The position numbers were made by a program, and so were the translations under genes. Below the pieces are notes generated by a model. It had not been told where the DNA came from, did not search any database, and was given only the letters and a program-made list of their open reading frames with translations. A stretch of DNA of 64,000 nucleotides. Origin: Thermosynechococcus sichuanensis E542. Lineage in GTDB: Bacteria > Cyanobacteriota > Cyanobacteriia > Thermosynechococcales > Thermosynechococcaceae. Where the stretch lies: positions 2,093,001-2,157,000 of the forward strand of contig NZ_CP032152.1 in NCBI RefSeq assembly GCF_003555505.1, written 5' to 3'. This document shows positions 24,908-35,100 of this stretch, piece by piece (the first letter of the stretch is position 1; every line of letters begins with the position of its first letter).

Positions 24908-26650
24908 ATGGTGAAATATCGGTTACGCTACTGGCCGGCGGGTCTTGCTCTTCTTTTAGGGGTGGGTCTTGAACCTGTCAAAGCAGCAGAGCTGTCCCTA
25001 CCCCAAACTGGTGTAGCAGAGGAGGAGTTGATTGCCCTCATTAAAGAAGACCCCTTTGCCCAAGCTCGCCTGCCGCAATCTGAAGGCTCTGCTATCGATC
25101 TATTGCCGCTACCACCCCAGCCCCCTGCAGAAGTAGTTCCGCCTGTAGAATCCCCTGCCTCTCTACCCACGAGCACTGAGATCAAGGGTGAGTCAGCAGC
25201 CCCCTCTATGGAACCTGCACCAAGAACGACTGCCAATTCTCCAGAGGCGCCAACAACACTGCAACTGACAGCAGAGCAAGCAGCACAGGAGGCGCGTTTA
25301 GCACTTCTACGGGAGGGCGATCGCCACTGGCAATTGGGAGATACTGTAACAGCTCAAACCTACTACCAAAAAGCCAAAGCTGACCTGAACCTACCACCCC
25401 CCCGTGTCACATCCCCCGCTGTACTGGAAATTAGTCAACTGCCTCCCGCTGCCCAAGTCTATTGGCGAGAAGTTCAAGGGGCATCTCAACTGTACAGTGC
25501 CCAAGCCGTGCCGCTGCGGCTGTTGGTGGAGCAATTCCCAGAGTTTATCCCCGGCCAAGTGCGCTTCGCTGAGTTTCTAGCCCAGCAGGGTTTCCTCAAA
25601 GAAGCCTATGCCCATCTCGAAAAAGCTACTAGTCTTTATCCCGATCAACCCGATATTCAACGTAGTCTCGTCACCCTCTACGATCGCCAGCAACAGTGGC
25701 TGGAGGCAGCCCTTGCCGCCCAACGTTTTGCTCTGCTAAATCCAGACCACCCCGCCACCCCTGAATTTCAGCAACTGGCCGCAGAGCGAATGCAACGATT
25801 CCGTCGTCGCCTGCAGGGGCAACTGCGCGAAGGCATGATTGTCGGCGCCCTCACGGGATTGGTGGGTGTAGCTGTCACAGGAAATCCCTTACTTTCGTTG
25901 GACTCGATTCAAATGATGGCCTTGATGATGCAGGGAGAGTCTGCCCTAGGCCGTTCAGCAGCGCGGCACATTAGCCGCCAAGTCAAGCTCCTTGAGGATC
26001 CTGAGGTTCAAGCCTATGTCAACGAAGTAGGGCAGCGCCTCGCCAAAGTGGCCGGTCGTAATGAGTTTGAGTATGAATTTTTTGTCATAAAAAATAATGA
26101 TCTCAATGCCTTTGCCCTGCCGGGGGGTAAGATTTTTATCAACGCCGGTGCCATTCTCAAAGCCAATACCGAAGCAGAACTTGCCGGCCTACTGGCTCAC
26201 GAAATTGCCCACGCGGTGCTCTCCCACGGTTTTCGCTTAGTGACCCAAGGCACCGCCACTGCCAACTTGACGCGGTTATTACCCGCGGGTGGCTATGTAA
26301 CAGGGATGCTCGTGACTCGCTATAGTCGAGAAATGGAGCGAGAGGCAGATATTCTGGGCACACAGATTCTGGCGAAGGCAGGCTATGCCGCTGACGGCTT
26401 GCTTAACCTAATGCACACCCTCAAGAAGGAATACCGCAATCAGGAGCCGCCGCTGCCGTGGTTTTCAACCCACCCGCCGACCAATGAGCGGATTCGCTAT
26501 ATTCGTGGTTTGCTCCGCGATCGCGGGTACACCCCCTTTGCCTTTGAGGGCGTCGAACGGCACCAACAGATTCAAGCCCATCTGCGCACGCTAGTGGATC
26601 CTCCCAATCCCAAAAAATCTAAACGGGAAACTGCCCAAACACCGCAGTAG
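24908..26650 (+). CDS. M48-family metalloprotease with TPR-like region, exported
   Basis: A 580-residue protein with a signal peptide (WPAGLALLLGVGLEPVKA), a Pro/Glu-rich spacer (about 45-125), a helical TPR-like segment (about 130-300) and an M48 zinc protease domain. The zinc site is HEIAH at 431-435 in GLLAHEIAHAVLSHG, with the third ligand Glu at about 479 in EREADILGTQIL. The final WFSTHPPTNERIRYI is typical of M48 (BepA/YfgC and LoiP relatives). BepA-like proteases act in the periplasm on outer-membrane protein assembly; here the TPR precedes rather than follows the protease, so the equivalence is loose. Confidence 0.88.
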   Translation: MVKYRLRYWPAGLALLLGVGLEPVKAAELSLPQTGVAEEELIALIKEDPFAQARLPQSEGSAIDLLPLPPQPPAEVVPPVESPASLPTSTEIKGESAAPSMEPAPRTTANSPEAPTTLQLTAEQAAQEARLALLREGDRHWQLGDTVTAQTYYQKAKADLNLPPPRVTSPAVLEISQLPPAAQVYWREVQGASQLYSAQAVPLRLLVEQFPEFIPGQVRFAEFLAQQGFLKEAYAHLEKATSLYPDQPDIQRSLVTLYDRQQQWLEAALAAQRFALLNPDHPATPEFQQLAAERMQRFRRRLQGQLREGMIVGALTGLVGVAVTGNPLLSLDSIQMMALMMQGESALGRSAARHISRQVKLLEDPEVQAYVNEVGQRLAKVAGRNEFEYEFFVIKNNDLNAFALPGGKIFINAGAILKANTEAELAGLLAHEIAHAVLSHGFRLVTQGTATANLTRLLPAGGYVTGMLVTRYSREMEREADILGTQILAKAGYAADGLLNLMHTLKKEYRNQEPPLPWFSTHPPTNERIRYIRGLLRDRGYTPFAFEGVERHQQIQAHLRTLVDPPNPKKSKRETAQTPQ

Positions 26651-26665
26651 CTCAGTTCGCTCTGA

Positions 26666-28093
26666 ATGTCTCACCATTGCTTTCAAACCCTTGAGTACGA
26701 ACCCGCGTTTCTCTCCCTAGGGGAAGAGTACTGGGACGAGGTACAGGCGGCAACCTTTCCGCAGCACATTCTGCGTTTTCGCAATGATGCCCTCTTGCCT
26801 TTGATGGGGTTAGATCCTGCCAAGGTAACCGATGCCGATTTTATTGCGGCCTTTGGCCAATTTCAGGGGCGAGAACCGTTTTTGGCCATGCGCTATCACG
26901 GTTACCAATTTGGGGAATACAATGCGCGCTTGGGGGATGGCCGAGGGTTCCTCTATGGCCAGTTTCGCGGTGTGGATGGTCAACTGTATGACCTTGGCAC
27001 CAAAGGATCGGGCACCACACCCTATTCGCGGGGGGGAGATGGTCGCCTGACATTGAAAGGGGGCGTGCGTGAAGTTTTGGCCAGTGAACTGCTGCATCGC
27101 TTGGGGGTGCGCACTTTTCGCAGTCTCAGCTTGGTGGAAACGGGGGAATCCCTGTGGCGGGGGGATGAGCCATCGCCGACGCGATCCAGTGTCTTGGTGC
27201 GTCTTGGCCGTTCTCATATTCGCTTTGGTACCTTTGAGCGGCTCCACTATCTACGGCGACCGGATCTGATTCGGCGGTTGCTTGATCACGTCATTTACTA
27301 CTACTATCCTCACTTGCTAGAGATCCCAGACCCCAAGGAACGGGACTGTGCCTTTTATCGTGAATTGGTGGCACGAACGGCAGATCTGGCAGCGCAGTGG
27401 TTGGTGGCGGGGTTTTGCCACGGTGTTTTGAACACCGATAATATGGCGATTACAGGCGAAAGCTTTGACTATGGCCCCTATGTCTTTTTGGAGCACTATG
27501 ATTTGGGATTTACAGCAGCCTATTTTGACTACTATGGTCGCTACGCCTATGGCAATCAGCCAGCCATTTGTGCTTGGAATCTAGAGAAGCTGCAAATCCC
27601 GCTGTCTTTGGTGATGCCCCTTGAGGAAATGCAAGCTGCCCTGAAAACCTTTGGCGATCGCTGTCAAACCACCTATTTCAAACTCATGCTCAAACGCCTC
27701 GGTTGGGCAGACCTTCCCCTAGAGCTTGGCCGTCCCTTAGTGGCAGAGACCCAAGCTTTTCTCAGTCGCAGCTCCATCAGTTATCCCCAGTTCTTTGTCA
27801 GTCTGCGGCAGGAATTTTCCCGCCAATGGGCTGTAGATGTTGGTCATATCTTTTGTGAAAGCCCAACACTCCCCTCCGCCGATCAAAAGCTTCTAGACCG
27901 TTGGAAAAAAATCTATTTTGAACTTCTTCAGCAAGCTACACCGTCACAACAAGCGTCAATTCCCCAAACCCTAGCGGCGGCCAATCCCCTTGTTATCTTG
28001 ACTCGTCCGCAGATAGAACATATTTGGCAGGCCATTGATCAGGGGGATGATTGGTCACGATTTACCGCAGCCCTTGAGTTAATGCAGACATGA
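26666..28093 (+). CDS. selO: SelO/YdiU-family protein AMPylase
   Basis: A 475-residue member of the SelO pseudokinase family, which AMPylates proteins using ATP bound in a flipped orientation. Family blocks include [29 protein letters not shown] (start of the nucleotide-binding loop), [20 protein letters not shown], and [23 protein letters not shown], which carries the metal-binding Asn and Asp. Selenocysteine or Cys near the C terminus, found in other SelO proteins, is absent here. The next gene overlaps its 3' end by 4 bp (ATGA). Confidence 0.9.
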   Translation: MSHHCFQTLEYEPAFLSLGEEYWDEVQAATFPQHILRFRNDALLPLMGLDPAKVTDADFIAAFGQFQGREPFLAMRYHGYQFGEYNARLGDGRGFLYGQFRGVDGQLYDLGTKGSGTTPYSRGGDGRLTLKGGVREVLASELLHRLGVRTFRSLSLVETGESLWRGDEPSPTRSSVLVRLGRSHIRFGTFERLHYLRRPDLIRRLLDHVIYYYYPHLLEIPDPKERDCAFYRELVARTADLAAQWLVAGFCHGVLNTDNMAITGESFDYGPYVFLEHYDLGFTAAYFDYYGRYAYGNQPAICAWNLEKLQIPLSLVMPLEEMQAALKTFGDRCQTTYFKLMLKRLGWADLPLELGRPLVAETQAFLSRSSISYPQFFVSLRQEFSRQWAVDVGHIFCESPTLPSADQKLLDRWKKIYFELLQQATPSQQASIPQTLAAANPLVILTRPQIEHIWQAIDQGDDWSRFTAALELMQT

Positions 28094-29283
28094 AGCAACT
28101 CCTTTGCCTCAGTAATGGCCACGGTGAGGATGCGATCGCCAGCTCGATTTTGCAGGCCTTGCGGCACCGTTGTCCGGATGTAGAGCTGATGGCATTGCCC
28201 TTGGTAGGCTTAGGGTCTGCCTATACGCGCCTAGGGATTCCTTTGTTGCAGCCGGGAAAAATACTCCCCTCGGGGGGCTTTATCTACATGGATCTGCGAC
28301 AGCTATGGCGAGATCTCAGGGCAGGGCTGTTGGGACTGTTGGGGGCGCAAGTTCGTGCTATTCGGGATTGGCAGCGATTATCGGCAGGGCATCTCTTAGC
28401 GGTGGGGGATATTGTGCCGCTGTTGGTAGCCTATCTCACAGGGGGAACCTATAGTTTTATCGGCACTGCTAAGTCTGATTATTACCTATATGACGCAACG
28501 GGGCGTCCCTATCGCTGGGGCATGGGCTGGGCGGGAAGTGACTACCTGCCTTGGGAGCGATGGTTGTGGCGATCGCCCCGCTGTCGAGGCATTTTTGTCC
28601 GCGATGAGTTAACCGCCAAAGGGTTGCGGCACTTGGGCTACCCGGTTCACTACTGTGGCAATCCCATGATGGACTTAGTGATGCCACCCCCGGCGCCTTC
28701 TCCTTTTACTACCAAAACCATTGTGCTGCTGCCGGGGTCTCGTGCTCCTGAGGCCTACCGCAATTGGCAACAGATGCTACAGGCACTAACGCCCTATGCC
28801 GATCAGCCGCTAACCTGTCTTGCCGCTGTCAGTCCCAGCCTTGATTTGCGTGTTCTTGAGCAAGCTCTTGAGGGTTGGCAACCCATCGCCAGTCCATTAC
28901 CCCAGACCACCGCATGGCAGTTGGGTCAGCAACAACTGATTTTAAGTTCACACCACTTTCGTGAATTTTTGCATTGGGCGGAAGGGGGCATTGCCCTCGC
29001 CGGCACAGCCACGGAGCAGTACGTGGGCTTAGGGAAACCTGTGATCACCTTTGCTGGAGCCGGCCCCCAGTTTACCCGTGAGTTTGCCAGTCGCCAAAAA
29101 CACCTTCTCGGAGACTCGATTTTCTTGCTGGATAATCCTCAAGAGGCCATCCCCACCCTTTGGCAGATCTGGGAAGAGGCTGCCTTACTGGCGCGAATTG
29201 CCGCCAATGGGAAAGAACGCATGGGCGAACCCGGAGCGAGCGATCGCATTGCTGAACAACTGCTAAAAATACTCCGTGATTGA
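28090..29283 (+). CDS. lipid-A-disaccharide synthase-related protein (cyanobacterial type)
   Basis: A 397-residue GT-B-like protein of the family usually labelled lipid-A-disaccharide synthase-related, distinct from true LpxB. Its first strand [18 protein letters not shown] replaces the LpxB AGExSGD motif; later blocks are [51 protein letters not shown] and DRIAEQLL. The nucleotide-sugar and acceptor are unknown. It overlaps the selO stop (ATGA) and is convergent with psbC, whose terminator lies just past its stop. Confidence 0.85.
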   Translation: MKQLLCLSNGHGEDAIASSILQALRHRCPDVELMALPLVGLGSAYTRLGIPLLQPGKILPSGGFIYMDLRQLWRDLRAGLLGLLGAQVRAIRDWQRLSAGHLLAVGDIVPLLVAYLTGGTYSFIGTAKSDYYLYDATGRPYRWGMGWAGSDYLPWERWLWRSPRCRGIFVRDELTAKGLRHLGYPVHYCGNPMMDLVMPPPAPSPFTTKTIVLLPGSRAPEAYRNWQQMLQALTPYADQPLTCLAAVSPSLDLRVLEQALEGWQPIASPLPQTTAWQLGQQQLILSSHHFREFLHWAEGGIALAGTATEQYVGLGKPVITFAGAGPQFTREFASRQKHLLGDSIFLLDNPQEAIPTLWQIWEEAALLARIAANGKERMGEPGASDRIAEQLLKILRD

Positions 29284-29291
29284 GGCCTACT

Positions 29292-29322
29292 AAAAAAAAG
29301 ACCCCCATCCGTAGATGGGAGC
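29292..29322 (-). terminator. intrinsic terminator of the psbD-psbC operon
   Basis: Read on the minus strand, a stem CCCATC / GATGGG with a 4-nt loop (extended by G/C pairs and GU at the base) is followed within a few bases by a run of eight T. It lies about 40 nt past the psbC stop, the right place for a rho-independent terminator. On the plus strand no T-run follows, so it does not serve the convergent gene. Confidence 0.85.
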
Positions 29323-29360
29323 CAAGGAGTACTGAATTTGTTCAGATTGAGTCAGTGACC

Positions 29361-30746
29361 CTAGTCGAGGCTGGGCATCGAGAGCACGGGTTCAGACTCA
29401 CGGTCAATCCCCTTCTCGAAACCAGCGGCAGCCGCACGGGCGCGACCCGCATGCCACAGGTGACCTACCAAGAAGAAGAAGGCCAAGACAAAGTGGGAGG
29501 TAGCTAACCAAGAGCGGGGCGACACGAAGTTCACCGAGTTGATTTCGGTGGCCACACCACCCACGGAGTTGAGAGAACCAAGGGGAGCATGGGTCATGTA
29601 CTCCGCCGCACGACGCTCTTGCCAAGGCTGAATGTCATTTTTGATCTTGTTGAGATCAAGACCATTGGGACCACGCAACGGCTCCAACCAAGGACCACGG
29701 AAATCCCAGAAGCGCATTGTTTCACCACCGAAGATGATTTCACCCGTGGGAGAGCGCATCAGGTATTTACCCAAACCCGTAGGGCCTTGAGCGGAACCCA
29801 CATTCGCACCCAATTTCTGGTCACGGATCAAGAAGGTCATTGCCTGAGCTTGAGAGGCCTCTGGACCTGTGGGGCCGTAGAATTCACTGGGATAGACCGT
29901 GTTGTTGAACCAGACAAAGCAGGTGGCAATGAAGCCCATCATGGACAGGGCGCCCAAGCTGTAGGAGAGATAGGCTTCCCCAGACCAGATGAAGGCACGA
30001 CGTGCCCAGCCGAAGGGCGTTGTTAGAATGTGCCAAATCCCACCGGCAATGCAGATCAGACCGATCCAGATGTGACCACCAACAACGTCCTCAAGGTTGT
30101 TGACGCTAACGATCCAGCCCTCACCCCCAAAGGGAGACTTCAGCAGGTAGCCAAAGATTACCCTTGGGTCAAGGGTGGGGTTGGTAATGACGCGGACATC
30201 GCCACCGCCGGGTGCCCAAGTGTCATAGAGACCACCAAAGAACATGGCTTTGGCCACCAGCAGTAGAGCACCAATACCAAGGACGATCAGGTGGAAACCG
30301 AGGATCGTCGTCATTTTGTTTTTATCTTTCCAGTCGTAGCCAAAGAAGGAGGAGTATTCCTCAAGGGTTTCAGGGCCACGAATGGCATGGTAAACCCCAC
30401 CAAAGCCGAGAACGGCAGAGGAAATCAGGTGCACCACCCCAACCACAAAGAAGGGGAAGGTGTCCACGACTTCACCACCAGGGCCAACGCCCCAACCAAG
30501 GGTGGCAATGTGGGGGATGAGAATCAGCCCTTGCTCGTACATTGGCTTCTCAGGGATAAAGTGAGCCAACTCGAACAGGGTCATGGCACCGGCCCAGAAG
30601 ACGATCAGGCCAGCGTGGGCGACGTGGGCACCCAAGAGTTTGCCGGAGAGATTAATCAGACGAGCATTACCGGCCCACCACGCGAAACCGGAGGATTCTT
30701 GGTCGCGATTGGTGGCAAAGATCGAGTTACTAGAGAGCGTTACCAC
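29361..30746 (-). CDS. psbC: photosystem II CP43 chlorophyll apoprotein PsbC
   Basis: CP43 is the inner antenna of photosystem II; it carries chlorophyll and contributes a ligand to the Mn4Ca cluster. The protein has six transmembrane helices and the large lumenal loop containing [14 protein letters not shown], where the Glu ligand and the conserved Arg lie. I start at the GTG at 30746 (461 residues), 9 nt after GAGGTA on the minus strand; the mature protein begins near [10 protein letters not shown]. An in-frame ATG at 30782 would add 12 residues. Either way the start lies inside psbD: 17 bp overlap with the GTG, the arrangement known in plastids and cyanobacteria. Expression follows psbD. 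Confidence 0.97.
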
Positions 30747-31788
30747 GGGGGAGTACCTCTTCTGGGAAGACAAAGTTTTCATGGGGTTGGTCTTGGGGCG
30801 CCATCCAAGCGCGAATGCCCTCGTTCAAGAGCAGGTTCTTCGTGTAGAACGTCTCAAACTCAGGGTCTTCCGCTGCCCGAATCTCCTGCGAAATAAAGTC
30901 ATAGGACCGCAGGTTCAACGCCAGACCCACCACGCCAATCGCACTCATCCACAGCCCTGTTACCGGCACAAACAACATGAAAAAGTGCAACCAGCGCTTG
31001 TTCGAGAAGGCAATCCCAAAAATTTGGCTCCAAAAACGGTTCGCCGTCACCATTGAGTAGGTCTCTTCTGCTTGGGTCGGCGTAAAGGCGCGGAAGGTGC
31101 TCGCTGAGTCTCCATCTTGGAAGAGGGTGTTCTCCACTGTGGCACCATGGATGGCACACAAGAGGGCACCACCAAGCACACCGGCTACCCCCATCATGTG
31201 GAAGGGGTTCAAGGTCCAGTTGTGGAACCCTTGGAAGAACAGCAGGAAGCGGAAGATGGCGGCCACGCCAAAGCTGGGGGCAAAGAACCAACTGGATTGC
31301 CCCAAGGGGTAGATGAGGAAGACGCTGACAAAGACGGCAATGGGGGCGCTGAAGGCAATGGCGTTGTAGGGACGGACACCCACCAAGCGCGCAATTTCAA
31401 ACTGCCGCAGCATGAAGCCAATGAGGCCAAAGGCGCCGTGGAGGGCAATAAAGGTCCACAGACCCCCCAGTTGGCACCAGCGGGTGAAGTCCCCTTGGGC
31501 TTCAGGTCCCCAAAGGAGGAGGAGGGAGTGCCCCATGCTGTTGGCGGGGGTGGACACGGCAACGGTGAGGAAGTTGCAACCTTCGAGGTAGCTGGAGGCA
31601 AGGCCGTGGGTGTACCAAGAGGTCACAAAGGTGGTACCGGTCAGCCAGCCGCCGAGGGCAAGGTAGGCGCAGGGAAAGAGCAGAATGCCTGACCAGCCGA
31701 CAAAGACAAATCTGTCACGTTTGAGCCAGTCGTCGAGGATGTCGAACCATCCCCGTTCTGCTGGCGCTCGTCCAATCGCGATCGTCAT
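30730..31788 (-). CDS. psbD: photosystem II D2 reaction-centre protein PsbD
   Basis: D2 (352 residues) forms the reaction-centre heterodimer with D1, binding P680 chlorophylls, pheophytin, plastoquinone QA and the non-haem iron. Five membrane helices are visible, with chlorophyll/iron ligands in [11 protein letters not shown] (His198 region) and [13 protein letters not shown] (His214), plus the C-terminal [16 protein letters not shown]. The loop reads [14 protein letters not shown]; from memory T. elongatus D2 has slightly different residues there, so this may be another species or another psbD copy (cyanobacteria often carry two). A Shine-Dalgarno AGAGGA lies 9 nt before the ATG. It is the first gene of the psbD-psbC operon. 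Confidence 0.97.
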   Translation of the reverse strand: MTIAIGRAPAERGWFDILDDWLKRDRFVFVGWSGILLFPCAYLALGGWLTGTTFVTSWYTHGLASSYLEGCNFLTVAVSTPANSMGHSLLLLWGPEAQGDFTRWCQLGGLWTFIALHGAFGLIGFMLRQFEIARLVGVRPYNAIAFSAPIAVFVSVFLIYPLGQSSWFFAPSFGVAAIFRFLLFFQGFHNWTLNPFHMMGVAGVLGGALLCAIHGATVENTLFQDGDSASTFRAFTPTQAEETYSMVTANRFWSQIFGIAFSNKRWLHFFMLFVPVTGLWMSAIGVVGLALNLRSYDFISQEIRAAEDPEFETFYTKNLLLNEGIRAWMAPQDQPHENFVFPEEVLPRGNAL

Positions 31789-32321
31789 GGAATTAAATCC
31801 TCTTACAGATATAGATGCCAGATTTAGAACCTTACAGTTGCTGGTAGGGCATGATCAGCTCTCTAAAACTTAGGAGCGATCGCTCCAGCATCCTGTTAAT
31901 TTGGCTTCATAAATAAGAAACCCATCCCCCATAAACGCTTAAGTAAGTAGGCAGTTTTACCTAATCACTGTTGGCGTTTACCAAGGGTAGGCTCAGCTTC
32001 CCATCAGCATTTGCTGCGGGAGAACTATATTAACGTGATAGCGGAATTCTTACGAAATATCAAGGTGATTGTTGCCTAGTTTCTCAGCTTTCTCATTTTT
32101 GAGCAGGGGTTCCAATCTGGCAAAAGAGCAGGAAATTGAGGCCTCAACTTGCAGAGAACATCAGTAAGGAATGTTAACTTTTGTAACACTGCTGCCAGCG
32201 GTTACTGCCATAGAAGTCTTGAGCGATCGCCCACAATCCAGAAACAGAGCGATAGCTGTCTTGATAGGATAAGAAAGGTGCAGGATAGTCTTTGCCAACA
32301 ACTGAAAAAAGGAGGCCCGCC
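31789..32321. promoter_or_regulatory. 533-bp divergent regulatory region between psbD and rbfA
   Basis: No gene of normal size is present. The minus-strand half should contain the psbD promoter and leader, and carries a perfect 14-bp palindrome GGAGCGATCGCTCC (31873-31886) built around a HIP1 octamer about 85-100 nt upstream of the psbD start. The plus-strand half has an inverted repeat TGTTA-N7-TAACA at 32172-32188. An excellent Shine-Dalgarno (AAAAAAGGAGG) lies just before the rbfA ATG. I could not assign -35/-10 boxes confidently. Confidence 0.5.
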
Positions 32322-32708
32322 ATGGCGACCGAGCGACGGGTGGCACGGGTAGCAGAATTGATTAAACGAGAAGTGAGCCAGTTATTAATGTATGAAATTC
32401 GCGATGAGCGCGTGGGGGCAGGCATGGTTAGCGTCACCGATGTGGAAGTTTCCGGTGATTTGCAGCACGCCAAGATTTTCGTCAGTATCTACAGTACCGA
32501 TGAGGTACGGCGTTCAACAATGGCCGGATTGAAGGCGGCTTCAGGCTTTGTGCGACGGGAATTGGGGCAGCGCATTCGCCTGCGGCGGACACCTGAGGTC
32601 GTGTTTATTGAGGATCGATCCCTCGAGCGGGGCAGTCGCGTTCTTTCGCTGCTCAATCAAATTGGGCAACAGCAGGGTGCTTCAGAGGCGCCTGAGGCAG
32701 AGTCCTAA
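32322..32708 (+). CDS. rbfA: ribosome-binding factor A
   Basis: A 128-residue KH-fold protein needed for 16S rRNA 5'-end processing and 30S maturation, important under cold stress. The conserved start [17 protein letters not shown], the block [20 protein letters not shown] and the end [18 protein letters not shown] are clear. The ATG at 32322 follows GGAGG by 8 nt; an upstream TTG at 32292 is unnecessary. Its stop overlaps the convergent TauE gene by 4 bp. Confidence 0.95.
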   Translation: MATERRVARVAELIKREVSQLLMYEIRDERVGAGMVSVTDVEVSGDLQHAKIFVSIYSTDEVRRSTMAGLKAASGFVRRELGQRIRLRRTPEVVFIEDRSLERGSRVLSLLNQIGQQQGASEAPEAES

Positions 32709-33592
32709 GCGCGGTTTTGTCTGGGGGCAACGGATGCAGTAAGGTGGTGTCTTGGCGATAGGGAAGAGCTTTTGCTGCGCTGGGGAGGTGCCACTAGGGT
32801 TTTCAGGATCACAAAGGCCGCAATGCCAATTAAGAAGTAACCAAAGCCCTGCTGAAGTCGCTTTGCAGAAACGCGGTGACTGAGATAACTCCCAAAAAGG
32901 GATCCACTAGCGGCTGCTAAAGTGAGCGTCAGGGTCAAGCGTGGATCCAAGCTAACCGTGCCCAGATAGCCCCAAACCGCAGCTACGGAATTAGCAGTAA
33001 TAATCAGGAGTGAAGTCCCGATCGCCTGCCGCATTGGAATTTTCCCCAATAAAACAAGGGCAGGCACAATGGCAAAGCCGCCACCAACCCCCACCAACCC
33101 CGTGAGAATACCCACACCCAGACCTTCGGTGGGCAGCCAGAGCCAGCAGTACTTACATATCGGGGGGGCATAAAGCTGGCTTTCAAGGGAACTTTCTGGT
33201 GGGGTGAGTTCAGGAGAAGGGGGACGCTGTTGCCGCCGAATCATTAAAATAGCCGCTACCATCATGGCAACGGCAAAGAGCAAGAGTTGCACAGTGTCGG
33301 TTATCCAAGGCAAGGCTGCCAGTCGCGCCCCGAGGTAGGCACCAATCATCGTTGCCGAGCCAAAAATCAGTGCCAGACGCAAGTTGACATAGCCGCGCCG
33401 CCACTGGGGAATCACTGCCAGTAAGCTGACACTGCCGACAATCACAAGCGTCATCGGAATCGCGACCTTGGTTTCAATGCCCATGACATAGACTAGCACT
33501 GGCAGGGCAAGGACAGAGCCACCGCCCCCCAATAGACCCAGACTCAAGCCGATGGCGATCGCCAGACCATGCCCCAACCAGTAGCTCAGCAT
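32705..33592 (-). CDS. TauE/SafE-family sulfite/anion exporter
   Basis: A 295-residue inner-membrane protein with about eight hydrophobic helices, including [26 protein letters not shown] and the repeated half [22 protein letters not shown], the duplicated signature of the TauE family. Members export sulfite or sulfonates. It is the last gene of a minus-strand set with a persulfide dioxygenase and a rhodanese, starting 3 nt after the rhodanese stop, so export of sulfite made by persulfide oxidation is a reasonable inference. A short Pro/Ser-rich loop interrupts the two halves. Confidence 0.9.
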   Translation of the reverse strand: MLSYWLGHGLAIAIGLSLGLLGGGGSVLALPVLVYVMGIETKVAIPMTLVIVGSVSLLAVIPQWRRGYVNLRLALIFGSATMIGAYLGARLAALPWITDTVQLLLFAVAMMVAAILMIRRQQRPPSPELTPPESSLESQLYAPPICKYCWLWLPTEGLGVGILTGLVGVGGGFAIVPALVLLGKIPMRQAIGTSLLIITANSVAAVWGYLGTVSLDPRLTLTLTLAAASGSLFGSYLSHRVSAKRLQQGFGYFLIGIAAFVILKTLVAPPQRSKSSSLSPRHHLTASVAPRQNRA

Positions 33593-33595
33593 GGG

Positions 33596-34144
33596 TTATT
33601 TCCCCTGTGGGCGATTAAAGGGCAGCAGTGCCAACAGCCGCGCTAGGGCGCAGGTACCGGTCACACCGGCAAAGACCAAACCAGCACCCACAAAACCCGA
33701 CAGGAAGAAGAATCCCGGATTGACGGTAAAGCCCAAGATCACGCCCGTGAGAATCAGGCTACCCGCCACAATTTGCACCTGCCGCATCAGGCTGATGGGC
33801 GCACTCACCGCACCTGTGATCGGATAGCCTCCCTGTTTCCAGCGTTGAATGCCCCCTTCAAGGTTTTTCAGGTTTTTGAAGCCCCGACTGGCAAGGGTTT
33901 CGTAGGCCATGCGCGATCGCCGGCCAGATTCACAGTAGAGCACCACCGGGGTGTCAGAGCTACAGGGGGGTTCAAGTTCCTTCACATTGGCCAAGGGACA
34001 GAGTAGCGCCCCCGGAATGTGGGCATTGTTGTATTCGCTTGGCTCCCGCACATCAATCAGCAGTACCTGCTGGCGTTGCAGGGCATCGTGCAGTTCAGCC
34101 GCCGAAATGAGGGGAGACTCAGTCGTTGTTGTGGTCATCGTCAT
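33596..34144 (-). CDS. rhodanese domain fused to a DUF2892 membrane hairpin
   Basis: A 182-residue protein: a rhodanese domain (about 10-110) with LLIDVREPSEYNNAHIPGA and the active-site loop CESGRRSR (Cys71), then a C-terminal pair of membrane helices (QIVAGSLILTGVILGFTV and FFFLSGFVGAGLVFAGVTG) of the DUF2892 type. Rhodaneses pass sulfane sulfur between thiols. The membrane hairpin places the transferase next to the exporter encoded 3 nt downstream. It begins 57 nt after the persulfide dioxygenase gene, all one operon. Confidence 0.92.
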   Translation of the reverse strand: MTMTTTTTESPLISAAELHDALQRQQVLLIDVREPSEYNNAHIPGALLCPLANVKELEPPCSSDTPVVLYCESGRRSRMAYETLASRGFKNLKNLEGGIQRWKQGGYPITGAVSAPISLMRQVQIVAGSLILTGVILGFTVNPGFFFLSGFVGAGLVFAGVTGTCALARLLALLPFNRPQGK

Positions 34145-34201
34145 TGGTTCTCAACTTGTTACTCAAGGTTGTCTAGACAGGAGCGATCAGGGGTCAAGGG
34201 A

Positions 34202-34900
34202 CTAGACGGCAGCGGCAACCATGCCACACTGCTGGTTAGCGGGCACCGCCTCCATGATTTTCTTGGGATCCGGCAGGTTCAGGTTGGCCATGAATTCAAT
34301 GAACTGCTGGCGATCGCGACCCACAAAGCGGGGATTAAAGCGTTTTTCCTCCCCAATGGTAGAAACCGTGTGACCGCGGTAGTCATGGCCGGGATAGACT
34401 AAGGTGGTGTCTGGCAGCGTAAAGAGCCGCTGTGTTACCGCATCGTACATCGCACCCGCGTCACCACTTTGGAAATCGGTGCGCCCACAGCCACGGATAA
34501 AGAGAGAATCTCCCGTCAGTAGGTGGGTACCATTCACCAAAAAGGCCATGTGGCTATCGGTGTGCCCCAAGGTGGCGATCGCTTGAATGGGGATACTGCC
34601 GACGTGAATCACTTCACCGTCTTTAATATAGCCATCAGCACAATCCACATGGGCATTTTCGGGCACCAAGGTTTTGCAGCCTGTCCGTTCGCGGACTTTG
34701 CCTGCCCCAGTAATGTGGTCGGCGTGAACATGGGTTTCGAGGCAGTAGCGCAGTTTCAACCCCAGTTGCTCAATTAACTGCACATCGCGATCCACCTGTT
34801 CAAGGACGCTATCCACCAAAGCGGCCTCACCTGTCGCTTCATCAGCAATCAGGTAAGAATAAGTCCAAGTGTCGTAGTCAAAGAGTTGGCGAAACAGCAT
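34202..34900 (-). CDS. ETHE1-like persulfide dioxygenase (metallo-beta-lactamase fold)
   Basis: A 232-residue MBL-fold protein of the ETHE1/Blh class, which oxidises glutathione persulfide to sulfite with one iron. The metal motif HVHADH (H57-H62) is followed by LGHTDSHMAF, LTGDSLFIRGCGRTDFQ and VYPGHDYRGHTVSTIGEEKRFNP, the last being characteristic of ETHE1 rather than glyoxalase II. It is the first gene of the minus-strand sulfur operon. Upstream, a 12-bp palindrome TATAATTTTATA (34994-35005) lies in an AT-rich promoter region. No sulfide:quinone reductase is nearby, so the source of the persulfide is not visible. Confidence 0.9.
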   Translation of the reverse strand: MLFRQLFDYDTWTYSYLIADEATGEAALVDSVLEQVDRDVQLIEQLGLKLRYCLETHVHADHITGAGKVRERTGCKTLVPENAHVDCADGYIKDGEVIHVGSIPIQAIATLGHTDSHMAFLVNGTHLLTGDSLFIRGCGRTDFQSGDAGAMYDAVTQRLFTLPDTTLVYPGHDYRGHTVSTIGEEKRFNPRFVGRDRQQFIEFMANLNLPDPKKIMEAVPANQQCGMVAAAV

Positions 34901-35100
34901 AGGGGACTCCTTTATGGGGTAAAGCGTGAGCGGACTTGTTCAGCTAGAAAACAAGACTTAAAACGGTTACTACTTCAGCTTAGTTGTTCTAAGTATAATT
35001 TTATAACTATTTAGTAAATAAATGTCAAACCCCCCCTACCCCCATTTTTCCAAGGGGGAGCCAATTTAGGATAAGAGAAGGCGGTTTCAGAGCATTGGGG

